NCBI RefSeq assembly: GCF_003287955.1
Contig: NZ_QMKP01000003.1
Coordinates: 186,001-250,000 of the forward strand
Direction of reading: 5' to 3'
Length of the DNA stretch: 64,000 bases
DNA from: Arthrobacter sp. AQ5-06
Lineage (GTDB): Bacteria; Actinomycetota; Actinomycetes; Actinomycetales; Micrococcaceae
Below, in pieces: positions 56,924-64,000 of this stretch; the stretch's first letter is position 1, and each line of letters starts with the position of its first letter. The notes beneath the pieces were generated by a model that had not been told where the DNA came from, searched no databases, and worked only from the letters and a program-made list of their open reading frames with translations. Made by a program: the position numbers and the translations under genes.

Positions 56924-57056
56924 GGAGTGCCTCCTGATTGGCGGAGCGGATGACGACGAGTGGACGACGCCTGTTCGGTAGGACAGTGCGAGTACTAAAA
57001 GCGGGTGGCGATGGCGCGCCTTTGTTAGACGCGGCCGGAGGACCTTTCGCAAAGAA

Positions 57057-57094
57057 AACCGCGTTCCCTCCGTGGGGGACGCGGTTGCTTTTTT
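57057..57094 (+). terminator. Rho-independent terminator
   Basis: AACCGCGT then CCC pairs with GGG then ACGCGGTT (arms 57057-57068 and 57075-57086, one G-U pair, 6-nt loop), followed by GC and six T. It closes the unit ending in the small hypothetical gene and lies just before repeat R2. Confidence 0.9.
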
Positions 57095-57112
57095 GGCGTG
57101 CGCAAAAGGCAA

Positions 57113-57525
57113 AAAGGGGGTGTGCACAATGTGCACACCTGGGGTGTCGGATCGGGTCGTACATCGGTCGTACTGGGCCGGATTCGGGATGTTGGCGGGA
57201 GTTCCCTGTGTTTGCGGGGGCTGGAGTCCGGTTCGAGTCCCACCTTGGGCACAGGTGTTTCCTCAGGTCAGAGGCATTTTTCTCTGAAATTGGTGCTTAT
57301 TCGTGTGCACATTGTGCACACTCTCGCCTCTGACCTGGTTCTCCGGGGTGTGTGGGTTCCCGTAGGCCCGTATTCGGTTGTCTGGGGGAGCGGGCTCAGT
57401 TCGCCGGGCCTGATCCTGCCTGAACTGGCTTCTTCTGGGGGTTCATCCTCGTTGGTCCTTTTCGTTTGATTTTTCGTCTTCACCAGTTCATGGTGGCCGG
57501 GGCCGGATACAACGTGACTTTCTGA
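57113..57525 (+). repeat. 413-bp direct repeat R2 with tRNA-Leu tail and two palindromes
   Basis: Same order as R1. Palindrome 1 is at 57119-57139 (10-bp arms, core GTGTGCACA), the tRNA-Leu 3' copy at 57231-57274 (three changes), palindrome 2 at 57303-57321 (9-bp arms GTGTGCACA), then the shared tail ending near GGCCGGATACAAC and TTTCTGA. Distances between landmarks agree with R1 to within one or two bases. Confidence 0.85.
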
Positions 57526-57846
57526 CTCGTTGGAGGCCTTGGACCGAGGCTGACGGCGGGCATACCTGTTTTTACTTCATGTCGGGGTGTGCGTGGGACG
57601 TCATGACGTACCTGCGTTGGGGAGATACCCGTGGACACCCCGGTCGTTCGGGAGCACCCGAGCGTGTGCCCAGTGAAACTGAGGACGACGGCTGGGGTCT
57701 TGCTGGTGAGCGGTCCATGTTCCTTCTCCTTCAGCGACTGGCGGCACCGGGTATGTCGGGCGATCGGGTGCCGTTTGTCCGGCCAAAGTCAGTGTGGACA
57801 TTGGTGGGGCGAGCTGCCAAAGGCGACCGTCAGCGTACCTAGGACT
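57526..57846. other. 321-bp stretch without a supported gene
   Basis: Only overlapping shadow frames on both strands. Nothing recognised. Confidence 0.5.
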
Positions 57847-58233
57847 TCATGTAGCACCCGATCCGTACGGACGGGTGATCGCCTCAAGGAAATGCCCGTC
57901 AGGATCCGCGAAGTAGACGCCGCGTCCGCCGTCGTTGTGGTTGATCTGCTGCGGGCGGGACCGTCCCGGGTCCGCCCAGTAGGGGATGCCCTGGGCCTGA
58001 ATCCTTGCGAAGATTCCGTCGAAGTCCTCCTCGCTGACCAGGAAGGCATAGTGCTGCGGGGAGATGGGCCGGTCCGCCGTGGCGAAATCGAGGGCCACGC
58101 CGTGGTCGAGGGGCACGGTCATGAAAGACCACATGGCTTGAGGTTCCGGCAGTCCGAGCACGTTGGCCAGGAACTCCGCCGAACGGCGCTTGTCCGTTGC
58201 GTAGACGATGGTGTGGTTGAAACTGACCGTCAC
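57847..58233 (-). CDS. VOC family protein (glyoxalase/bleomycin-resistance fold)
   Basis: 128 aa. It has FNHTIVYATDKRRSAEFLANVLGLPEP at the N-terminus, QHYAFLVSEEDFDGIFARI in the middle and GRGVYFADPDGHFLEAITRPYG at the end, giving the usual His and Glu metal ligands of the paired beta-alpha-beta-beta-beta modules. The start is the GTG read from 58233, because GAGGAGG lies 5 nt before it; an upstream ATG at 58266 lacks a ribosome site. Substrate unknown. Confidence 0.88.
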   Translation of the reverse strand: MTVSFNHTIVYATDKRRSAEFLANVLGLPEPQAMWSFMTVPLDHGVALDFATADRPISPQHYAFLVSEEDFDGIFARIQAQGIPYWADPGRSRPQQINHNDGGRGVYFADPDGHFLEAITRPYGSGAT

Positions 58234-59075
58234 GGTAACCTCCTCGGGTGTTTTGTCTGCGACCATCTACGTCCAGCGCCCTTTAGATGTCAAGAGCGCT
58301 TCGTCCTTGGAACCTTCACGGGTCAGCGTCAGGGAATAGAAGCTATCAGGGAGGCACAAACTGGTCTCCCCGGCGCCATCGCGTCGGGATCGATCGCGAT
58401 GACTTCCAAGTAGCAGTCGGGGCACGATCATTCCTTCTTGGTGTAGCAGGGCGCTTAGCACGTCGATCGACGCGGGATGGGCATCACCTGCGGCGTATCC
58501 GGAAAGCCAATCACACGACTACCTGGAGACTGCCGCTTGAGCAGGCCATCGTTGTCCGCCGCGTGTCGGGCACGTCATGTGTCACAACCCGTCCAGCCAA
58601 TGGCGGTCACGGGCCAGCGCCGTGAATGTCAGCGCTTCCTGCGGCACTCGAACGCCGGAGCGCAGCAAACCAGCGACGTTAGGCATCAATGTTGCGTCTT
58701 CCAGCCACCCGGTCAAAGGGTCAGTCTGCTCATGGGTTAGGGCTGGCTGCCCGCTCTGACGTATGCCACTATCGAGCAGGGCGCGGTACAGGTTGAGCGC
58801 CGGGGTGACAGGGGGCAGCATCTCTCCTGCCGCGGTTTCCGCGGCATTACGCGGGATGCGCAGTCCGGCAGCTGCATGACTGCGTGACTATTATTTTGGC
58901 TGGTGCCGCGACGTCCCGCCGTCGTCGGCCTCATCGTCGGAATGATCGGGGCTTGGTTGCTTCAAGGCCTGAGGGCCGGTAGGCCCGGGTCTTTGTCCAG
59001 CTGCCTCGGCCTTCCACTTCCGGCCTACATGTCAGCCAATTGCGTCTGCCTGCCCGCGGGTGTCTATCTGCCATG
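58234..59075. other. gene-poor stretch of about 0.8 kb
   Basis: The most protein-like frame is on the minus strand, 58582-58821, with TPALNLYRALLDSGI, PLTGWLEDATLMPNVAGLL and EALTFTALARDRHWLDGL. It reads like the C-terminal end of some protein, but I cannot name a family and no good start exists. The rest shows nothing I can support. It separates the VOC gene from the sugar operon. Confidence 0.4.
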
Positions 59076-59104
59076 TTGACAGCCGATGTGATGCAGGATA
59101 CAGT
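59076..59104 (+). promoter_or_regulatory. sigma-70-type promoter of the lacI-ABC operon
   Basis: TTGACA (59076-59081), a 17-bp spacer and TACAGT (59099-59104), about 60 bp before the LacI start. It is one of the best promoter matches in the window. Confidence 0.7.
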
Positions 59105-59113
59105 TCATCAGAA

Positions 59114-59127
59114 GTTATACGAATAAC
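59114..59127. promoter_or_regulatory. LacI-type operator candidate
   Basis: GTTATACGAATAAC, a dyad of GTTAT and ATAAC arms just after the -10, where a repressor would block initiation. It shares 12 of 14 bases with a palindrome inside the first permease gene (60310-60323). Confidence 0.55.
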
Positions 59128-59162
59128 CAATGAGTGTGAGCGAGTGGCTCAAGGAGGTGCCC

Positions 59163-60206
59163 ATGGCTGGATCGCGGCCGAAGTCAGGACCGACAATGCA
59201 CGATGTCGCTGCTGCAGCCGGTGTTTCACAGGCCACCGTGTCGTTGGTGCTGAATTCAGCTTCCGGGTCGCGTTTTTCCGAGGATACCCGTAAGCGCGTT
59301 CGGGACGCTGTGGATCGGCTCGGCTACCGCACTAACGCCCACGCTAAAGTCCTTCGCGAGGGCGTGGCCGGCATGATCGGTTTCATCGGAGACTCCGTGG
59401 CCACCACTCCTTTTGCGGGCGCCATCATCGAAGGCGCGCAGCAGCGGGCATGGGAGGACGGGCTCCTCCTGCTTTCCGTAAACACCGGTGGCGATAGGCA
59501 GCTTGAGGCCGCTTCTTTGGACACCATGCTTTCCTATAAGGTTGCCGGCGTGGTCTACGCCGCCATGTATCACCGGCGGCTGGAAGTTCCGGAGGCCCTG
59601 GCGGGCGTCAGGTCCGTGGTGCTGAATTCGCAAGACCGGGCCGGTCGGGTCCCGAGTGTCGCCCCGGACGAGGTCAAAGGCGGGTACGCGGCCACCAGCC
59701 GACTGCTCGAGGCAGGCCACACCAGGGTGGGGATGGTTAATATCGAAACCCTTGAAAGTGGTCTTCCTGCCGCCGTCGGCCGCTACGAGGGCTACTGCGC
59801 TGCACTTGAGGAGGCGGGGCTGGACGTTGATCTGTCACTGGTCCGTTTCGGTAAAGGCGGCGAGGAAGACGGCTACAAGTACGCGATGGAGCTACTGACC
59901 TCCGGCAACCCGCCGACCGCGATTTTCTGCGCGAACGACCGGGGCGCCTGGGGCGCTTACCAGGCCGTTTCGGACCTGCGCCTCTCAATCCCCGGGGACG
60001 TCTCGATCGTGGGGTTTGATAATCAGGCGACTCTGGCGCCGTTTCTTCGTCCGGGATTGACTACTTTTGAATTGCCGTTCGTCGCCATGGGCCGGCGCGC
60101 GGTTGAGCTGATCCTCCAGGATGCCGAACCCGATGGCCGGGTCGAGTTGATGGACTGCCCTCTGATCGAACGGAATTCAGTGACTCATCCTAAGGAGATG
60201 CCATGA
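59163..60206 (+). CDS. LacI family transcriptional regulator
   Basis: 347 aa. The HTH TMHDVAAAAGVSQATVSLVLN is followed by the hinge-helix region (NAHAKVLREG) and a periplasmic-binding-like ligand domain with AIFCANDRGAWGAYQAV and DVSIVGFDNQATLAPFLRPGLTT. The start ATG at 59163 has AAGGAGGT 4 nt upstream; an earlier ATG at 59130 has none. It probably senses a sugar and represses its own operon. The stop overlaps the first permease (ATGA). Confidence 0.92.
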   Translation: MAGSRPKSGPTMHDVAAAAGVSQATVSLVLNSASGSRFSEDTRKRVRDAVDRLGYRTNAHAKVLREGVAGMIGFIGDSVATTPFAGAIIEGAQQRAWEDGLLLLSVNTGGDRQLEAASLDTMLSYKVAGVVYAAMYHRRLEVPEALAGVRSVVLNSQDRAGRVPSVAPDEVKGGYAATSRLLEAGHTRVGMVNIETLESGLPAAVGRYEGYCAALEEAGLDVDLSLVRFGKGGEEDGYKYAMELLTSGNPPTAIFCANDRGAWGAYQAVSDLRLSIPGDVSIVGFDNQATLAPFLRPGLTTFELPFVAMGRRAVELILQDAEPDGRVELMDCPLIERNSVTHPKEMP

Positions 60207-61177
60207 GCCGCACCATCCCGGCCCGACGCGGGCGTCCTGCTGCGGCACCGTTGCCGCAGCGCAAAAATTCTCTTTCGCTTCGTCTGAAGAGGATTTCCCG
60301 CGCCTGGCAGTTATACGTATTACTAACCCCGGCGATCATCTACATTCTGGTCTTCAAATACTGGCCGATGTATGGCGTTCAAATCGCTTTCAAGAACTAC
60401 AACCCGGTCGACGGGTTCACTGACAGCCCCTGGGTTGGCCTGACCCACTTCATCAGGTTCATGAACTCTTACCAGTTCGGCCAGGTGGTCGGTAACACCT
60501 TGTGGATCGCCGTCCTCGGCCTGCTGGTGGCCTTCCCGATCCCAATCATTCTGGCGTTGCTGGTCAACCAGCTCCAGAGTGAGAGGTTCAAGAAGTTCAC
60601 GCAGACGGTGCTGTATTCGCCTGCGTTCATCTCCACCGTCGTGGTGGTGGGCATCATGTTCGTAGTTCTGTCCCCAAGGTCGGGGCTGGTGAACAACGCC
60701 ATCCAGCTGGGCGGCGGTGAGCCGATCTTCTTCATGGGTTCGGCGGAGTGGTTCCGTCCCATCTACGTCATCTCCGATGTCTGGCAGAACGCCGGCTTCT
60801 CGATGATCGTCTATTTGGCGGCCCTGGCCGCCATCGACCCGGCGCTGCATGATGCGGCCAAGGTCGACGGCGCCTCGAAGCTGCAGCGCATTCGGCATAT
60901 CGACCTGCCGGGCATCATGCCGGTGGTGACCATCCTGTTCATCCTGGCAATCGGCAACCTGCTCAACGTCGGTTTTGAGAAGGCGCTGCTGATGCAGACG
61001 CCCCTGAACCTCTCAACCTCGGAGATCATTCAGACCTACGTCTACCACGCGGGCCTGCAGCAGGCGCAGTTCAGCTACTCGGCCGCCATCGGCCTGTTCA
61101 ACTCCCTCCTCAACCTGGCACTGCTGCTCTTCTTCAACACGGTGGCGCGCCGGGCCAACCAAGCGACCCTGTGGTGA
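60203..61177 (+). CDS. ABC sugar transporter permease, LplB/YtcP type
   Basis: 324 aa with six hydrophobic segments after a basic 35-residue lead. It has FKYWPMYGVQIAFKNYNP, the usual start of LplB-like permeases for complex oligosaccharides, and the EAA loop DPALHDAAKVDGASKLQRIRHIDLPG. Codons 37-41 (TTA TAC GTA TTA CTA) are strikingly AT-rich for this genome and overlap a palindrome. It lies within the LacI operon. Confidence 0.9.
   Translation: MSRTIPARRGRPAAAPLPQRKNSLSLRLKRISRAWQLYVLLTPAIIYILVFKYWPMYGVQIAFKNYNPVDGFTDSPWVGLTHFIRFMNSYQFGQVVGNTLWIAVLGLLVAFPIPIILALLVNQLQSERFKKFTQTVLYSPAFISTVVVVGIMFVVLSPRSGLVNNAIQLGGGEPIFFMGSAEWFRPIYVISDVWQNAGFSMIVYLAALAAIDPALHDAAKVDGASKLQRIRHIDLPGIMPVVTILFILAIGNLLNVGFEKALLMQTPLNLSTSEIIQTYVYHAGLQQAQFSYSAAIGLFNSLLNLALLLFFNTVARRANQATLW
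60310..60323. promoter_or_regulatory. intragenic LacI-type operator candidate
   Basis: GTTATACGTATTAC inside the permease coding sequence, near-symmetric around ACGT and closely similar to the promoter-proximal site at 59114-59127. It may allow repressor looping over 1.2 kb. Confidence 0.4.
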
Positions 61178-61184
61178 TGCCGAA

Positions 61185-62144
61185 ATGTCTCTGACAACCA
61201 ACCCCCGCACAACCGAGAATCGGAACCGGCCCCTCAGCCAGGTCCGCCCCAAGCCGTCGCTGCGCGACAAATACGGCGACCGTGCCTTCAACATCGCCGC
61301 AACCACTGTCCTGCTGCTCTCCATCCTGGCCGTGGTGTTCCCGCTGTACTTCATCGTGATCGCCTCCATCAGCGACCCGAATGCCGTCTACGAAGGTAAG
61401 GTCTGGCTTTTTCCTTCGGGTATGACTACCGAAGGCTACGAACGGATCTTCGCCGACAGCCGCATCTGGAATGGCCTGGGCAACACCGTCATCTACACCG
61501 TGATCGGCACCGCCGTCAGCGTCAGCACCATCCTCTGCGGCGCCTACGCACTGTCCCGCAAGGACATGCCCGGCCGGAAGATCCTGATGCTCCTGTTCGT
61601 CATCACGATGTTCTTCGACGGCGGCCTCATCACCAAGTACCTGGTGGTCCGCGACCTCGGCATGCTGGACACCGTCTGGGCAGTGGTCCTTCCCGGCGCG
61701 GTGGGCGTATGGAACCTGATCATCGCCAGGTCCTTCTTTGAACACACCATTCCGAACGAGCTACGCGAAGCCGCCCAGATGGATGGGGCAACCGACTTCA
61801 AATTCTTCTTCAAAATGGTGCTCCCATTGTCCAAACCGCTGATCATGCTCATGATCATGATCCACGTCGTGGCCCAATGGAACTCCTTTTTTGACGCACT
61901 GATCTTCCTCAACGACGACTCCAAATACCCGCTGCAGCTCGTCCTGCGCAACATCCTCATCCAGTCAGACGTCTCCTCCACCGGAACCACCGGCGGGGAC
62001 ATCGAATCCTATGCCGCCGCGCAACGGATAGCAGAGCTCACCAAGTACGCCATGATCGTCGTCTCGAGCCTGCCCCTCATGATTGCCCTGCCATTCATGC
62101 AGAAGCACTTCACGAAGGGCGCCATGATCGGCGCCGTCAAATAG
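61185..62144 (+). CDS. ABC sugar transporter permease, LplC/YtcQ-partner type
   Basis: 319 aa, six spans. It has LSILAVVFPLYFIVIASISDP, GAYALSRKDMPGRKILM and the EAA loop ELREAAQMDGATDFKFFFKMVLPLSKP. It forms the membrane channel with the preceding permease. The ATG at 61185 comes 7 bp after that gene. Confidence 0.9.
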   Translation: MSLTTNPRTTENRNRPLSQVRPKPSLRDKYGDRAFNIAATTVLLLSILAVVFPLYFIVIASISDPNAVYEGKVWLFPSGMTTEGYERIFADSRIWNGLGNTVIYTVIGTAVSVSTILCGAYALSRKDMPGRKILMLLFVITMFFDGGLITKYLVVRDLGMLDTVWAVVLPGAVGVWNLIIARSFFEHTIPNELREAAQMDGATDFKFFFKMVLPLSKPLIMLMIMIHVVAQWNSFFDALIFLNDDSKYPLQLVLRNILIQSDVSSTGTTGGDIESYAAAQRIAELTKYAMIVVSSLPLMIALPFMQKHFTKGAMIGAVK

Positions 62145-62192
62145 CTCTCCCCGCAGATAGGCCGCCCGGGCAACCGCCACTGGACGGCAGCA

Positions 62193-62220
62193 CACCCACC
62201 TCAGAACACCCACCTCAGAA
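62193..62220 (+). repeat. perfect 14-bp tandem duplication
   Basis: CACCCACCTCAGAA occurs twice in direct succession, ending 11 bp before the binding-protein start. It sits in the leader of that gene; effect unknown. Confidence 0.7.
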
Positions 62221-62231
62221 TAGGAATGACC

Positions 62232-63839
62232 ATGGCATACAGCCGTAAATTCGCCGCCCTCGGCGCCGTCCTGGCCGGAACATTGATGTTCACCGCCTGC
62301 TCCGGCGGCGGCTCAGGCACCACGGAGATCAAAGACGCCTCCGCCGACTTCGGCTTCCAGGAAACAGGCTTCCCGATCGTTAGCAAGCAACTCGAACTGA
62401 CCTTCTCCGGCGCCAAAACGGCTCTCGCTCCGGACTACAACACCATGACCGTGGTGAAGGAATGGGAAAAAGCCACCAACGTGCACATCAACTGGGAGAA
62501 CCTGCCCGAAACGGTCTTCCAGGAAAAGAAGAACCTCATCCTCGCCAGCGGTGACCTGCCCGACGCGTTCTTCAACACCGGCCTGACCGACGCCGAGATC
62601 GCCACCTACTCCGCCAGCGGCACGCTCATCCCGCTCGAGGGGCTCATCGAGAAGAACGCGCCCAACCTCTCCAAGCTGCTCTCGGAGCGGCCTGACATCA
62701 AGGCTGCCATCACTTCCTCGGACGGGCACATCTACTCCCTGCCGTCGGTGGAGGAGCTCGGCCTGGTCCAGTTCCCCAACGAACTGGCCATCAGCACCGC
62801 CTGGCTGAAGAAGCTCCACATCCCGATGCCGAAAACCATCGACGAGTTCCACGACGCCTTGTTGGCTTTCAAGACACAGGACGCTTCCGGGACCGGCAAG
62901 ACCATCCCGCTGAGCTTCCGGCCTGGCGGTTGGACCGGCGACATCGTTGACCTGATCGCTGCCCTCGGCGGAGTGCCGGACAACATGGACCACCGCATCG
63001 TCCAGGACGACAAAGTCATTTTCACCGCCACCCAGGACGGCTACAAGAAGGCACTCGGTACCCTTCGCGAATGGTACCAGGAAGGCCTGATCGACCCCGA
63101 GTCATTCTCCCAGGATGACAAGGCCTACCTGGCCAAGGGCAAGTCCGCCACGGAAAACCTCGGCGCCTTTGTCTGGTGGGAAATCCCTGAGATGGTCGGC
63201 GCGGACCGCGCCAACAACTACGCCCTCGTCCCCGTGCTTGAAGGCGTGGACGGCAAGCTCATCGCCAGCCAGTCCAATAACCAGGAAATCGCCCGCGGCG
63301 CCTTCGCCATCACCCGGACGAACAAATACCCGGCAGCGACCATGCGGTGGGCAGACAACCTCTACGACCCCATCCAGTCCGCCCAGGCCAACTGGGGACC
63401 CATCGGTGAAACCCTCCAAAAGGACGCCAGTGGCCTCCTGACCCAGATCCCCGCCCCGGCCGGGACCAGCGAAGGCGAACGACGCCAAAAGGTCGCCCCG
63501 GGTGGCCCGAAGGCCAACACCGCCGAGAACTTCACCACCGTCGTCGCTCCCGAACCACGCGCCGCTGAACGCCAGAAGACCGTCAACGAACTCTACAAGC
63601 CCTTCGCCGGCAACGACGGCTACCCGCCGGTCGCCCTGTCCAACGAAGAACTGCAGCAGATCAGCACGATTCAGACCGACATCACCTCCCTGGTGAAGCA
63701 GAATATGGCCAAGTGGATCGTCTCCGGCGGCATCGAGCAGGAATGGGACGGCTACATCTCCCAGCTCAAAAATGTCGGCGTCGACAAAATGATTGAGGTC
63801 TATCAGCAGGCCTACGACCGCTACAAGAGCAACTCCTAG
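62232..63839 (+). CDS. ABC sugar transporter substrate-binding lipoprotein, LplA type
   Basis: 535 aa. The signal peptide ends in the lipobox LMFTAC, so the protein is anchored at about Cys19. The mature part has VVKEWEKATNVHINWENLP, LILASGDLPDAFFNTG, AYLAKGKSATENLGAF and late segments as in large family-1 binding proteins for oligosaccharides. I chose the ATG at 62232, six bases after AGGA; the ATG at 62226 is too close. A stable hairpin follows, before the GH32 gene. No ATPase gene is present, as usual for shared MsmX-type ATPases. Confidence 0.9.
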   Translation: MAYSRKFAALGAVLAGTLMFTACSGGGSGTTEIKDASADFGFQETGFPIVSKQLELTFSGAKTALAPDYNTMTVVKEWEKATNVHINWENLPETVFQEKKNLILASGDLPDAFFNTGLTDAEIATYSASGTLIPLEGLIEKNAPNLSKLLSERPDIKAAITSSDGHIYSLPSVEELGLVQFPNELAISTAWLKKLHIPMPKTIDEFHDALLAFKTQDASGTGKTIPLSFRPGGWTGDIVDLIAALGGVPDNMDHRIVQDDKVIFTATQDGYKKALGTLREWYQEGLIDPESFSQDDKAYLAKGKSATENLGAFVWWEIPEMVGADRANNYALVPVLEGVDGKLIASQSNNQEIARGAFAITRTNKYPAATMRWADNLYDPIQSAQANWGPIGETLQKDASGLLTQIPAPAGTSEGERRQKVAPGGPKANTAENFTTVVAPEPRAAERQKTVNELYKPFAGNDGYPPVALSNEELQQISTIQTDITSLVKQNMAKWIVSGGIEQEWDGYISQLKNVGVDKMIEVYQQAYDRYKSNS

Positions 63840-63850
63840 CTCCGAGAAAC

Positions 63851-63880
63851 CGGGTGGGCCGGCGCGAACCGGCCCACCCG
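63851..63880 (+). terminator. intra-operon stem-loop after the binding-protein gene
   Basis: CGGGTGGGCCGG (63851-63862) and CCGGCCCACCCG (63869-63880) form a perfect 12-bp stem with a 6-nt loop and no T-tract. Such stems commonly stabilise the abundant binding-protein mRNA or reduce read-through to the next gene. Confidence 0.6.
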
Positions 63881-63899
63881 ACCCAGAATCTGCAAAGAA

Positions 63900-64000
63900 A
63901 TGAGAATGACCTTCATGACTGCCGCGAGCGCCACGACAGCCGACACCTTCCGCCCGGCCCTGCATTACACGGCCCGGAACACCTGGCTCAATGACCCCAA
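63900..64000 (+). CDS. glycoside hydrolase family 32 protein, 3' end beyond window
   Basis: The frame reads MRMTFMTAASATTADTFRP and then ALHYTARNTWLNDP up to the window edge. WLNDP begins the GH32 active-site block (WMNDPNG), with the catalytic Asp visible, so this is the start of a levanase, fructanase or sucrose-hydrolysing enzyme. ATGs at 63900, 63906 and 63915 are all in frame and the true start is unclear. It defines fructans or fructo-oligosaccharides as the probable cargo of the ABC system. Confidence 0.8.
   Translation, partial: MRMTFMTAASATTADTFRPALHYTARNTWLNDP

Noticed and set aside
52506..57274. Extra tRNA-Leu genes in R1 and R2
   Set aside because: Only the T arm and acceptor 3' half are present. 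No D arm or anticodon stem can be folded upstream.
52391..57525. Composite transposon bounded by R1 and R2
   Set aside because: Neither repeat encodes a transposase, no target-site duplication is evident, and the embedded tRNA copy fits an attachment-site origin better.

Overview
The window reads as chromosome of a high-GC actinobacterium, most likely Arthrobacter, Pseudarthrobacter or a close relative. This is inferred from the dense high-GC coding, the gene order rsmB-rpe-rib-his-trp-lgt-gltBD-pyk, the ANTAR-type response regulator, the HGxxPAAW protein inside the trp operon, and heavy use of GTG starts. No species-level marker was checked.

Region 1 (1-25.2 kb) is core metabolism, nearly all on the + strand. 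It holds rsmB (cut by the window start), rpe, an FMN riboswitch with a complete riboflavin operon (ribD, ribE, ribB, ribA, ribH), histidine genes hisE, hisG, hisF and hisI, tryptophan genes trpE, trpC, trpB and trpA with two small membrane proteins, lgt, glutamate synthase gltBD and pyruvate kinase. An ANTAR response regulator (PdtaR-like) runs convergently after pyk. hisA, trpD, trpF and trpG are not in the window.

Region 2 (25.4-48 kb) opens with tRNA-Leu(CAA) and alanine dehydrogenase, then an accessory catabolic block. The block has an Ehu-type (ectoine/hydroxyectoine) ABC importer, a RidA protein, two maleate-isomerase/EutA-like proteins, an amidase, a DUF3830 protein, a GntR/FCD regulator, an M20 amidohydrolase, an aminotransferase, a DoeA/EutD-like M24 hydrolase, a D-2-hydroxyacid dehydrogenase, a class III aminotransferase, a large FAD/Fe-S dehydrogenase, a semialdehyde dehydrogenase and an MHS-family MFS transporter. 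Seven near-identical palindromes (ATTGTNNACAAT) lie in the intergenic regions of this block, which suggests one GntR regulon. A plausible flow is import, ring opening (DoeA-like), deacylation (M20), transamination and aldehyde oxidation. The amidase, DUF3830 and paired EutA-like genes point to an extra or different substrate.

Region 3 (48-59 kb) is a patchwork. It contains pdxS without pdxT, a small barrel-like protein, broken RelBE toxin-antitoxin remnants, a receiver-histidine kinase flanked by two sigma-28-like promoter repeats, and two roughly 410-bp direct repeats. Each repeat carries a copy of the 3' end of the tRNA-Leu gene plus two palindromes. Between the repeats lie an ArsR regulator, an alpha/beta hydrolase, an AHSA1 remnant, a sulfite-oxidase-like gene with an in-frame TAG, a flavin reductase and a zinc-ribbon protein. 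A VOC-family gene and about 0.8 kb of low-content DNA follow. This looks like an island end, or accreted and decaying integrated DNA.

Region 4 (59.1-64 kb) is a sugar-uptake operon: a LacI regulator, two LplB/LplC-type permeases, a lipoprotein binding protein, and the start of a GH32 fructan hydrolase cut by the window end. It probably serves use of fructo-oligosaccharides.
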